This document shows, piece after piece, positions 9,421 to 17,962 of a stretch of 64,000 bases of DNA (position 1 is the first letter of the stretch; every line of letters begins with the position of its first letter). The notes beneath the pieces were generated by a model. It was not told the origin of the DNA, did not search any database, and saw only the letters and a list, made by a program, of their open reading frames with translations. The stretch is from Saprospiraceae bacterium. GTDB lineage: Bacteria; Bacteroidota; Bacteroidia; Chitinophagales; Saprospiraceae. Location of the stretch: the NCBI GenBank assembly GCA_022842725.1, contig JALHOZ010000005.1:124001-188000 (forward strand), written 5' to 3'. Made by a program: the position numbers and the translations under genes.

Positions 9421-9939
9421 TCAAAGGTTGTTTTTGACGGCATTTTCGTGATGTTGCACATGGTAGATGGTAAAATATATCATTTCTCTGAGGGTGAGTT
9501 TGCCTAATAAAGGGTGAGGCAAAACATAGAGGTCAAGGTCTTTTTCCGGATATTTATTCAGGTTGCGGCACAACTTTTCTACTTCTTTTTGTAACAATTT
9601 GCTATATTTTTTTCCATCGGAATATGAAACATTTCCAGGTAAAAACCTTCCTGAAGCTCTTCCTCCGGACTGAAGTCCAACCAAATATTTGTTAACCAGT
9701 TCGTCATAAGTTCGGGTCTTTCTGTTGGTCAAACCCCAAACGATTTTGAGAAAAAACGATGGAACACCAAATAATTGCCTGACAATTTTAACGCTTTCAT
9801 GGATGTGTTTGAGATGTTGTACCGGAGACCATTTATTGTTTTTACTCAAGGTAGCAGCTTCTTCAGATATTCCGGATAGGGTGGATAAAAACGAATCATG
9901 CTGTTTTGTCAATTTTTCCTGAAGGGTAAGGATGTCCAT
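9421..9939 (-). CDS. DinB-like superfamily protein
   Basis: A 172-residue four-helix-bundle type protein. WSPVQHLKHIHES near residue 43 and YHVQHHENA near the C-terminus provide the spaced histidines that bind a metal in the DinB/YfiT family. Members include thiol-dependent transferases (such as bacillithiol S-transferases) and proteins of unknown function; no substrate can be assigned. It lies upstream of the YdeI-like gene in the same orientation and may share its transcript. Confidence 0.75.
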   Translation of the reverse strand: MDILTLQEKLTKQHDSFLSTLSGISEEAATLSKNNKWSPVQHLKHIHESVKIVRQLFGVPSFFLKIVWGLTNRKTRTYDELVNKYLVGLQSGGRASGRFLPGNVSYSDGKKYSKLLQKEVEKLCRNLNKYPEKDLDLYVLPHPLLGKLTLREMIYFTIYHVQHHENAVKNNL

Positions 9940-9960
9940 GGGTTACTTATGAGATTATTA

Positions 9961-10137
9961 AACCCAGAATCCGCATTAGAAATTTATTGCGAAAAAATCT
10001 GACTTCATATTTACTTCGGTTCTCATTTTTTCTTCCTCAATGCAGGATTGACTGCATCTGCGGGTAAAAAATTGCGAGCCTCGTAACTATTTTGTCATAT
10101 TTTCTCTCATGACAAAGTCCAATGCGGAATCTGGGTT
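9961..10137. repeat. MITE-like element bounded by 17-bp inverted repeats
   Basis: AACCCAGAATCCGCATT (9961-9977) and AATGCGGAATCTGGGTT (10121-10137) are inverted copies with one mismatch, enclosing about 143 bp with no coding sequence. The interior contains a second hairpin formed by TTTGTCAT and ATGACAAA (about 10091-10117). Size and layout fit a non-autonomous transposable element or the remnant of an insertion sequence. No clear target-site duplication was found. The rest of the gap up to 10397 holds only the stem-loop listed next. Confidence 0.55.
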
Positions 10138-10294
10138 AAAAGAATGTACAAAATCAAACATCAAAACTACCTTTTATTGGTAAACCCACCAATTAATTTT
10201 CCAAAATTAATCTGAAAAAAGATGATTTCATTTGCCCAAATGACAGAAAATAATCAAGGCTTGCCGGACGGCTCAAAAGTCAAAGATTTGTTTT

Positions 10295-10323
10295 GCCTGT
10301 TTCGTCTTACAAACGAAACAGGC
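10295..10323. terminator. Strong stem-loop downstream of icd
   Basis: GCCTGTTTCGT (10295-10305) and ACGAAACAGGC (10313-10323) form a perfect 11-bp stem with a 7-nt loop, 75 bp past the icd stop. On the icd strand it is followed by an A-rich rather than U-rich run, so it may mark or protect a 3' end rather than be a classical intrinsic terminator. Confidence 0.45.
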
Positions 10324-10397
10324 AGAACCGGTATTTCAAGAAATTGAATTTTCTAAAAGTCTTAAAAAAACTAAATATATAGAATCTACCGTAACAA

Positions 10398-11834
10398 TTA
10401 TTGTCCCTGACCCAATGAAAATGCTGCTTTCCCATCAAAAGAATAGAGATTTTCTGTTTTAATAACCTCTATATTTTCATAGAAAGCGTTTTTTAATAGT
10501 TCCGGGATCATCATTTGACTCATCTCTGTACTTTCTTCAGGAATAAGACGACATCTCCAGTGGTCTGTACAAAAAGTTTCTTTAAAACCGTTTGGCCATA
10601 CTTTGATACCTCGGTTGGTGATCATGGATAATTTGATGCCGCTGGTTTTTATATTTTGAATTTTTTCGGCCAGCTTATCCGGATTTGTTTCTTTCCAATG
10701 TACAAAGAGGTCAACGCCCACAAGTTTTTTTTCTGCTGCCGGTTTACGTTTGTAGGGAGGAAGAAACATGGTTGTATTATTCCGGAAGGTGACATGTTTA
10801 AGTATGGAAGGTTTACTCCCGAGATTACGTATAACTGCCGCTGCAAATTCTTTTGTTCCGACTTTTTGTTTGCTGATACCCTCTCTGAATATATCGGCTG
10901 TATGGATTCCTTCTTCCAAAGTTTTTAACCATGCATTCTGTACTTTTTCAGCAATGTCACTCTGGCCAATATGGTGAAGCATCATCATAGCACCTTGTAA
11001 CAAACCGGATGGATTGGCAATATTTTTTCCGGCAATATCGGGAGCGGAACCGTGTATGGCTTCAAACATAGAACATTCTTCTCCGATATTGGAAGATCCT
11101 GCCAGACCTACAGATCCGGTGATTTGAGCTGCGATGTCACTGATGATATCTCCGTACAGATTTAAGGTGACAATCACATCAAATGCCTCAGGAGTATCAG
11201 CTAATTTGGCTGAACCAATATCTATGATCCAATGTTCTGTTTCGATTTCGGGGTATTCTTTAGAAATTTCTTTAAATACCTGATGAAATAAACCATCCGT
11301 TTGTTTCATGATATTGTCTTTGGTAAAACAGCTCACTTTTTTTCGGTTTTGCTGTTTTGCATATTCAAAAGCATATCGTATGATTTTTTCACAACCGGGT
11401 CTGCTGATCAACTTAAGACATTGAATAACTTCATCTGTTTGCTGATGTTCGATTCCGGCGTACAAATCTTCTTCATTTTCTCTGATAATCACCAAATCCA
11501 TGACCGGATGTTTTGTTCCGATAAACGGGTGAAAACTCATACAAGGTCTGACATTTGCATATAATCCTAAAAATTTTCTGGTACTTACATTCAGACTTTT
11601 ATATCCTCCACCTTGTGGTGTGGTGATCGGCGCTTTAAAAAATACTTTATTTGTTCTGATGAAATCCCAGGATTGAGAATCGATTCCGGAAGAATTACCC
11701 GAAAGATATACTTTTTCACCAATTTCAATCTCATCAATTGCAATTTTTGCACCTGCAGCGAGAATAATCTGCAATGTTACATCCATAATTTCCGGTCCGA
11801 TTCCGTCCCCTTTAGCAACTGTTATCCTTGTCAT
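10398..11834 (-). CDS. icd: Isocitrate dehydrogenase, long (Thermus/Rickettsia-type) form
   Basis: A 478-residue TCA-cycle enzyme that oxidatively decarboxylates isocitrate to 2-oxoglutarate. The first about 340 residues form the isopropylmalate/isocitrate dehydrogenase fold: GDGIGPEIM, substrate-loop residues in SLNVSTRKFLGLYANVRP, IIRENEEDLYAGIEH, and metal ligands in LNLYGDIISDIAAQ. A C-terminal extension of about 130 residues is like that of the long Thermus-type enzymes. At the cofactor-specificity site the sequence is HGSAPDIAG, with Asp-Ile where E. coli NADP-enzyme has Lys-Tyr; by analogy with NAD-dependent IDHs and IMDHs this predicts NAD+ preference. It is transcribed alone. Confidence 0.9.
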   Translation of the reverse strand: MTRITVAKGDGIGPEIMDVTLQIILAAGAKIAIDEIEIGEKVYLSGNSSGIDSQSWDFIRTNKVFFKAPITTPQGGGYKSLNVSTRKFLGLYANVRPCMSFHPFIGTKHPVMDLVIIRENEEDLYAGIEHQQTDEVIQCLKLISRPGCEKIIRYAFEYAKQQNRKKVSCFTKDNIMKQTDGLFHQVFKEISKEYPEIETEHWIIDIGSAKLADTPEAFDVIVTLNLYGDIISDIAAQITGSVGLAGSSNIGEECSMFEAIHGSAPDIAGKNIANPSGLLQGAMMMLHHIGQSDIAEKVQNAWLKTLEEGIHTADIFREGISKQKVGTKEFAAAVIRNLGSKPSILKHVTFRNNTTMFLPPYKRKPAAEKKLVGVDLFVHWKETNPDKLAEKIQNIKTSGIKLSMITNRGIKVWPNGFKETFCTDHWRCRLIPEESTEMSQMMIPELLKNAFYENIEVIKTENLYSFDGKAAFSLGQGQ

Positions 11835-12155
11835 TATTATTTGATTTTTGATTTACAGCGCAAAAGTGGTAAAATTAGTTTATAAGTAAATATTTATAGT
11901 TTTAATGAAATGTATTAATATAATTAATGATACAGGCGATTATTGACACACAAAAGGGTAAAGTTTTGACTATTTTTGAGCAGCTATTGTTCTTTACAGA
12001 AAAAGTCAGACCAAGCCTGATATTCAGAAAATAAAGACATCAACTAAACCGAAGAGAAGACCCGAAGGTTTATCAGGTAATTATTAGCAGCAATTCGGGA
12101 ATATCAAAAAGGACTTACTCCTTTGTGTAAAGGTATTGCAGCAGAATACAAGTTT
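11835..12155. other. Intergenic region between icd and fecR-like gene
   Basis: No ORF is supported in these 321 bp. The icd promoter should lie at its left end. Two small inverted repeats occur: CCCGAA (12061-12066) with TTCGGG (12094-12099), and AAAGGA (12108-12113) with TCCTTT (12119-12124). On the minus strand the second is followed by five Ts (12106-12110) and may end the sigma-fecR transcript. Confidence 0.4.
12105..12124 (-). terminator. Possible intrinsic terminator after fecR-like gene
   Basis: On the minus strand, AAAGGA and TCCTTT make a 6-bp stem with a 5-nt loop followed by a short U-run, about 30 bp past the fecR-like stop. It is short, hence low confidence. Confidence 0.35.
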
Positions 12156-13142
12156 TTATTTTTTCTTTTTATCCGGAGGAGAGATGGTAAAACACCCTTT
12201 ACACTTGCCCGGTTCCATTTTCAGAATCCCTTTATTCTTTAGTTCTGTGAGTATTTTTTCAAGAGGTTGATTCAGGTTAATATTTACCGTATCTTTTGTG
12301 GAAAGTCTTTTTTTCTTTTTAATCTTCAGTTCTTTTTTGAACTTTTTATTTAAAAACTCTATCAAATCCTTCATGATGTAGGTTGAACCTGACATTTTAG
12401 TCACTGATGAAGAGTTCGCTTGCAATCGTTTTTTTTCTTCTTCTTCTTCTTTTGCTTTGAGTTTTTCTATTTTTTCTACAGACTCATAGGTATATAATGT
12501 TTTTTGTTCGAAAGGGGCCCCTTTTTCTGATAAAAACAATTCCCCTTTTTGGTCTTTCAGGATATCTTTTGCAGTTAAAGTAATACCATCTTTAGTTTCA
12601 CCTTTTTTGACAACTTCAACACTTCCTTCATGATTTTCCAGGCGTACACCGGCTTTGTTTTTTTCAACGGTAAACACCGTTCCGGTAACTTTTATGTCTA
12701 ACGGATAGGAAGACACTACGAAGGGTAAAGAATTTTTGGCTACCCGGAATGTAGCTTTACCTTGTTCCAAAACCACACGCCTGACGACGATGTCTTTTTC
12801 CCGGGTCGGATAATGTAAAATGGTATTTTCGGCAACTTCTATCTCGGTACCATCAAATAATGTCAGTGTTTGTTTTTCATTTTTGGTAATCAAAGTTTCT
12901 GTAAACGTAACGGGTTTACTTATGAATACCAAAGCTGCTAATAGTAATACGATTACAGCTGCATACTTTAGAATGTAAAGAAGTGATAATTTTCTGACCG
13001 GTTTTTGTACAACCACTGAAGGAATTCCGGCTTTTTCTGCAAATAAATCCCATTCGGCATCGACATCAAAATGGACATAAGGCTTCACCCGAAGTCCTGC
13101 TTCGATGCCTTTTTCCAATTTTGTATTTTTGTCTGATGCCAT
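12156..13142 (-). CDS. FecR-family anti-sigma/transmembrane regulator
   Basis: A 328-residue protein with a cytosolic N-terminus of about 45 residues, one membrane helix near residues 48-71, and a periplasmic FecR domain (TLFDGTEIEVAENT, SYPLDIKVTGTVFTVEK, NHEGSVEVVKKG). A Lys/Glu-rich linker leads to a C-terminal segment (MKDLIEFLNKKFKKEL to the end) that resembles the secretin/TonB short N-terminal fold often found after FecR in Bacteroidota. It lies 49 bp downstream of an ECF sigma gene and is expected to control that factor. Unusually, no SusC/TonB receptor gene follows. The tail has a CKGC motif and a Lys-rich end of unknown purpose. Confidence 0.85.
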   Translation of the reverse strand: MASDKNTKLEKGIEAGLRVKPYVHFDVDAEWDLFAEKAGIPSVVVQKPVRKLSLLYILKYAAVIVLLLAALVFISKPVTFTETLITKNEKQTLTLFDGTEIEVAENTILHYPTREKDIVVRRVVLEQGKATFRVAKNSLPFVVSSYPLDIKVTGTVFTVEKNKAGVRLENHEGSVEVVKKGETKDGITLTAKDILKDQKGELFLSEKGAPFEQKTLYTYESVEKIEKLKAKEEEEEKKRLQANSSSVTKMSGSTYIMKDLIEFLNKKFKKELKIKKKKRLSTKDTVNINLNQPLEKILTELKNKGILKMEPGKCKGCFTISPPDKKKK

Positions 13143-13191
13143 AATTTATTTTTCTTTAAATTTTATACGTTATATTAATTTTTAAAACACA

Positions 13192-13713
13192 TTATACATT
13201 AAATATTTCTTCATTATTTTTTAGATTATCCTTTAAAAAAGACATGGTCCTGGATATATTGTCCTCAACGGTTCTTTTGGAAATCTTCAGGTATTCTGAA
13301 ATTTCTTCGTAAGTTAAACCTTCGAATTTACTTAATTCGAAAATTTCACGGTTTTTTGGTTTTAATTGACGGATGAGGTTTTCTATTTCCGATCGAATGA
13401 CAAACGGATCTAATTCTTCAGAGTTTGATTCTGCAATATTTTGTTCTATTCCGCCATCAACTTCAAAATGTCCTTTATGCCTCTTATTTGCTCTGATATA
13501 ATCTATCATAGTGTTTTTGGCTGACTGATAGATATATCCCTTTAACGAAACCTGAAATTGCAGTGAATCTTTATTTTCCCAAAGTTTAAAAAATACATTT
13601 TGAACCACTTCTTTGCTATCTTCGATATTTCCGAGATAACTGTTCACGAAGTTGACCAAAGGATTATAATAATCTTTGAAGATAACCTGAAAATCCCACG
13701 TTTTTTGGTTCAA
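13192..13713 (-). CDS. ECF-type RNA polymerase sigma factor (Bacteroidota sigma-70 family)
   Basis: A 173-residue sigma factor with regions 2 and 4. Region 2 includes FVNSYLGNIEDSKEVVQNVF and GYIYQSAKNTMIDYIR; region 4 includes LKPKNREIFELSKFEGLTY and the helix-turn-helix YEEISEYLKISKRTVEDNIS. It would redirect RNA polymerase to a small regulon. The start is a TTG: the frame contains no ATG between the upstream in-frame stop and region 2, so a non-ATG start seems real. The fecR-like gene follows on the same strand. Confidence 0.88.
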   Translation of the reverse strand: MNQKTWDFQVIFKDYYNPLVNFVNSYLGNIEDSKEVVQNVFFKLWENKDSLQFQVSLKGYIYQSAKNTMIDYIRANKRHKGHFEVDGGIEQNIAESNSEELDPFVIRSEIENLIRQLKPKNREIFELSKFEGLTYEEISEYLKISKRTVEDNISRTMSFLKDNLKNNEEIFNV

Positions 13714-13785
13714 GGGGCGATTTGGTGTTTTGTTGTTGATAGTTAGACGAAAATAAAAATGAAACCCACATTTTTTTTAAGATAA

Positions 13786-16200
13786 TCAGGATATTTCTAT
13801 ACCAAGGGCATGTTGTATAACCTGTTCCATTTTATCCACATAGATAATATGCAGGTTTTTGATATATTCTGCCGGAATCTGGTCTGCATTTTTTTTATTA
13901 TCTGAACATAATAACACTTCCTTGAGGCCTGCTCTTTTGGCAGCAAGAATTTTTTCTTTGATACCTCCCACCGGAAGAACCTTCCCCCGGAGTGTGATTT
14001 CACCTGTCATGGCGAGATGTGGTTTGACTTTTTTCTTTTTGAAAGCCGAACAAATTGCGGTCAGCATGGTAATACCTGCGCTGGGCCCATCTTTGGGAAT
14101 AGCACCTTCAGGAACGTGTATATGCAGGTCATATTCGTCAAAAACGGCAGGATTTAATCCTAAGGATTCACTATGGGCTTTGATGTAAGATAATGCTGTT
14201 GAAGCGGATTCTTTCATCACATCACCGAGATTGCCGGTAAGGGTAAGTTTTCCTTTACCTTTGCTGATGCTTGCCTCGATAAATAAAATATCTCCTCCTA
14301 CGCTGGTCCATGCCAATCCTACGGCAACACCCGGGACATCTACTTTGCTGTAATCACCTTTTTCATATCTTTCGGGTCCGAGTGCGTCGAGTACCAATTC
14401 ACGATCAATGTTGGTGTTGTATGTTTCATCCATTGCCACTTTTTTGGCAATACTGCGCATAACGGCACCGATGGTTCTGTCCAAAGATCTGACGCCGGAT
14501 TCTCTGGTATAATTCTGAATGATAAATTCCAGAATATTTTTAGACATTTTGGCGTGTTGTTTTTTCAGTCCATGTTCCTCTAATTGTTTTGGCACCAAAT
14601 GTTTGGAAGCAATTTCTAGTTTTTCTTCTGTGGAATACCCGCTTAGTTCGATGATTTCCATTCTGTCGAGCAGTGCAGGCTGAATAGTGCTCAGGGAATT
14701 GGCGGTTGCGATAAACAAAACTTTGGAAAGGTCGTAATCAACGTCCAGGTAATTGTCGTGAAAGGTCGTATTTTGTTCCGGGTCGAGGACTTCGAGCAAT
14801 GCGGAAGACGGATCGCCTCTGAAATCTTTGCCCAATTTGTCGATTTCGTCCAGGATAAAAACAGGGTTTGAGGTTTTGGCTTTTTTGATGGATTGAAGAA
14901 TCCTGCCGGGCATGGCGCCAATATAGGTTCTGCGGTGCCCTCTGATTTCGCTTTCATCATGGAGTCCGCCCAGGGACATCCGAATAAAATTGCGGTCGAG
15001 CGCTGTGGATATTGATTTACCCAAACTGGTTTTGCCGACTCCCGGAGGGCCTACAAGACACAATATAGGTGCTTTCATATCCCCTTTGAGCTTGAGGACA
15101 GCCAAATGTTCGAGAATCCTTTTTTTGACATCTTCCAAACCAAAATGATCTTTATCCAGGACTTTTTTGACCTTAGCCAGATCAAAGTTGTCGATGGAAT
15201 ATTCATTCCACGGAAGTTCGAGCATAAATTCCAGATAATTCAGGGTTACTGAATATTCTGCAATCTGCGGGTTGATTCTTCTGGCTTTCAACAATTCTTT
15301 TTCGAAAGCTTCCCTGGTATCTTTGGACCAAACTTTGGCTTTTCCTTTTGATTCCAGGATGTTGAGTTCCTCTTCCTGGGGATTTCCTCCAAGTTCTTCC
15401 TGAATCGTTTTAAGCTGTTGATTCAGAAAATATTCTTTTTGTTGTTTTTCAAGATCACCTCTGACTCTGGATTCTATCTGGTCTTTGAGTTGAAGTAATT
15501 GTAATTCCTGATTCATGTAGTCAACAAGCATTTCGGCTTTGACCTGAAAGTCCTCTGTTTGCAGAAGTTCCTGTTTTTTGTCAACTCCCAGATTCAGATT
15601 GGATGATATAAAATGAACCAGAAAGGCATTATTTTTTATGTTTTGCAACATAAAATTGGCTTCTGAAGGAATATTGGGTGAAAGTTCGATGATTTTTTTG
15701 GCAAAATCCCTGATGGAAGCCATGGTAGCATTAAACTTGATATTTTTTAAAGGCGTGACATCTTCTATGGTCGAAGGAACAACTTCCAGAAGTTTTTCAG
15801 AAACCTGAAACTGTGTCGCTCTGAACCTTTTTCTTCCTTGTAAGATCGCCGTAGTGTTTCCATCCGGCATTCTTAGGATTTTCATAACTTTGGCTATGGT
15901 TCCGATTTCGTGGAGATCTTCAGGTCCCGGATCTTCGTTGTTAATATCTTTTTGGGTGAGAACGGCAATAAATTTGTCACTTTTTTCTGCTTTTTGAAGT
16001 GCCCGGATAGATTTATCTCTGCCAACAGTGATCGGAATGACTACACCGGGAAAAAGAACGGTATTTTTGAGCGCCAATACAGGCAATAGATTTCCGAAAG
16101 CATCATTAAATTGCAATTCATCGTCATTTATAGAAAACAGAGGAATAGATTCTCCTTCCTCACTAAAATTATCAGGATTAAAAAAGTTTTGTTGAAACAT
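13786..16200 (-). CDS. lon: ATP-dependent Lon protease (endopeptidase La)
   Basis: An 804-residue LonA. An N-terminal substrate-recognition domain ([19 protein letters not shown]) is followed by a coiled-coil stretch around residues 230-290. The AAA+ module shows Walker [14 protein letters not shown] and Walker [11 protein letters not shown]. In the C-terminal protease domain [14 protein letters not shown] holds the catalytic Ser and the Lys lies in the following [14 protein letters not shown]. It degrades misfolded and short-lived regulatory proteins in the cytosol. Length and motifs are standard. It is a single gene; no TAnnTTTG box was recognised upstream, so a stress promoter of another type is possible. 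Confidence 0.97.
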   Translation of the reverse strand: MFQQNFFNPDNFSEEGESIPLFSINDDELQFNDAFGNLLPVLALKNTVLFPGVVIPITVGRDKSIRALQKAEKSDKFIAVLTQKDINNEDPGPEDLHEIGTIAKVMKILRMPDGNTTAILQGRKRFRATQFQVSEKLLEVVPSTIEDVTPLKNIKFNATMASIRDFAKKIIELSPNIPSEANFMLQNIKNNAFLVHFISSNLNLGVDKKQELLQTEDFQVKAEMLVDYMNQELQLLQLKDQIESRVRGDLEKQQKEYFLNQQLKTIQEELGGNPQEEELNILESKGKAKVWSKDTREAFEKELLKARRINPQIAEYSVTLNYLEFMLELPWNEYSIDNFDLAKVKKVLDKDHFGLEDVKKRILEHLAVLKLKGDMKAPILCLVGPPGVGKTSLGKSISTALDRNFIRMSLGGLHDESEIRGHRRTYIGAMPGRILQSIKKAKTSNPVFILDEIDKLGKDFRGDPSSALLEVLDPEQNTTFHDNYLDVDYDLSKVLFIATANSLSTIQPALLDRMEIIELSGYSTEEKLEIASKHLVPKQLEEHGLKKQHAKMSKNILEFIIQNYTRESGVRSLDRTIGAVMRSIAKKVAMDETYNTNIDRELVLDALGPERYEKGDYSKVDVPGVAVGLAWTSVGGDILFIEASISKGKGKLTLTGNLGDVMKESASTALSYIKAHSESLGLNPAVFDEYDLHIHVPEGAIPKDGPSAGITMLTAICSAFKKKKVKPHLAMTGEITLRGKVLPVGGIKEKILAAKRAGLKEVLLCSDNKKNADQIPAEYIKNLHIIYVDKMEQVIQHALGIEIS

Positions 16201-16429
16201 GATGTTTTTTTTGTCAATTTGTCTTTAAAAAAAACGCAATAATGGAATATCTTATTTGTCAATATTCATACCATCTGTTTTTTAAACCAAAAAAACCGAA
16301 AATGTGTGACAAAAAGGCAGTTATTTGTTACGTGCACCTGTCATTTATTGTTAATGTGACTAATTCAAGATCTTATATAAAGGGAATATGAAGTTTTGAG
16401 CCAAAGACTGAAATTATAAATAATTGTAA

Positions 16430-16437
16430 TATATTTG
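16430..16437 (+). promoter_or_regulatory. Bacteroidota -7 box for murA
   Basis: TATATTTG matches TAnnTTTG and lies 32 bp before the murA ATG. No strong -33 element was recognised. Confidence 0.55.
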
Positions 16438-16469
16438 ACCCGAATTTGAAACACTAACATTATTTCATT

Positions 16470-17786
16470 ATGTCGCAAGAAGCCTTCAAAGTACAGGGAA
16501 ACGCCAGATTATCCGGAGAAATCATACCTCAGGGAGCCAAAAATGAAGCATTACAGATCATCAGTGCTGTATTACTGACAAGTGAGCCGGTAAGGATAAA
16601 AAATCTGCCGGATATTCTTGATATCCAAAAACAGATCAGTCTGGTGCAGGGTCTGGGTGTAAAAGTGACCAAACACGATTCGCATGACTATACTTTTGAA
16701 GCCAATGCGGTGGACACAGATCATTTATCCAGTGCTTCTTATCAGGAAAATGCTAAAAAAATCCGGGGTTCAGTGATGTTGCTCGGTCCTTTACTGGCGA
16801 GATTCAAAAAAGCATATCTTCCCAAACCGGGCGGAGATAAAATCGGTAGGAGGAGATTGGACACCCATTTTCATGGTTTTCAAAAAATGGGCGCTGAATT
16901 TAAATATGACAGTGATGGTGACCAGTATTATATAGGTGCTGACAAACTCAAAGGATGTTTTATCTGGATGGATGAAATATCAGTGACAGGAACGGCGAAT
17001 GTATTAATGGCTGCTGTATTGGCTGAAGGTATTACGCAGATTTATAACGCTGCGTGTGAACCGTACATTCAGCAATTATGTAAGCTACTCAATAATATGG
17101 GCGCCAGAATTGCGGGTGTGGGTTCTAATTTGCTGACCATTCACGGAGTGGAAACTTTAAAAGGCGCGGAACATACTATCCTGCCTGACATGATTGAAAT
17201 CGGTAGTTTTATTGGTCTGGCTGCCATGACCCAATCAGCCATACGTATTAAAGATGTCTCTGTTCCGAATTTGGGTATGATACCGGATACATTCCGCAAA
17301 TTGGGGATACAGATTGAAGTGGAAAATGATGATCTCGTCATCCCTCAACAGGATATATATGAAATTCAAAGTTTTATGGATGGCTCTATCATGACCATCT
17401 ATGATGCTCCCTGGCCGGGATTTACGCCTGACTTGCTGAGTATCATCCTTGTGGTATCCATTCAGGCCAAAGGCAGTATTTTGATCCATCAGAAAATGTT
17501 TGAGAGCCGATTGTTTTTTGTTGATAAACTGATAGATATGGGTGCTCAGATCATTCTTTGTGATCCGCATCGTGCCACCGTCATCGGTTTGGAAAGAAAA
17601 GCCCAGCTGCGGGGAATTCATATGAGTTCGCCGGATATCCGTGCCGGTGTCTCTCTTTTGATAGCTGCATTGTCTGCCAAAAGTGAAAGTACCATTTATA
17701 ATATCAGTCAGATAGATCGTGGATACCAATACATCGACACCCGTTTGAATGCTTTGGGTGCAAACATTGAGCGGGTAATCGTCTAG
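16470..17786 (+). CDS. murA: UDP-N-acetylglucosamine 1-carboxyvinyltransferase MurA (Asp in place of active-site Cys)
   Basis: A 438-residue enzyme that transfers enolpyruvate from PEP to UDP-GlcNAc in the first committed step of peptidoglycan synthesis. QGAKNEAL (Lys24, Asn25) and LLGPLLARF match the EPT fold. The flexible loop reads LPKPGGDKIGRRRLD: residue 123 is Asp where E. coli has the fosfomycin-reactive Cys115. MurA enzymes with Asp here (for example from mycobacteria) are active and intrinsically insensitive to fosfomycin; resistance here is inferred. The gene stands alone with its own -7 box. Confidence 0.93.
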   Translation: MSQEAFKVQGNARLSGEIIPQGAKNEALQIISAVLLTSEPVRIKNLPDILDIQKQISLVQGLGVKVTKHDSHDYTFEANAVDTDHLSSASYQENAKKIRGSVMLLGPLLARFKKAYLPKPGGDKIGRRRLDTHFHGFQKMGAEFKYDSDGDQYYIGADKLKGCFIWMDEISVTGTANVLMAAVLAEGITQIYNAACEPYIQQLCKLLNNMGARIAGVGSNLLTIHGVETLKGAEHTILPDMIEIGSFIGLAAMTQSAIRIKDVSVPNLGMIPDTFRKLGIQIEVENDDLVIPQQDIYEIQSFMDGSIMTIYDAPWPGFTPDLLSIILVVSIQAKGSILIHQKMFESRLFFVDKLIDMGAQIILCDPHRATVIGLERKAQLRGIHMSSPDIRAGVSLLIAALSAKSESTIYNISQIDRGYQYIDTRLNALGANIERVIV

Positions 17787-17962
17787 TTATAATGTAATTA
17801 TCAAAATTGCCGGAAAGGGTATCATCGGATGCCTGATTTTTAGGATCTTGTGACGGTGTAATATAAAATCACTTGTCCTCAGGCTTATCAACATTATTGT
17901 AATTTTTACGTTTCGGAACTTGTATTTACTCTGTTTGTTTTTTCACGAGATTCCATACATTT

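Noticed and set aside
17235-17729. 164-codon ORF opposite murA
   Set aside because: Shadow of a clear MurA frame.
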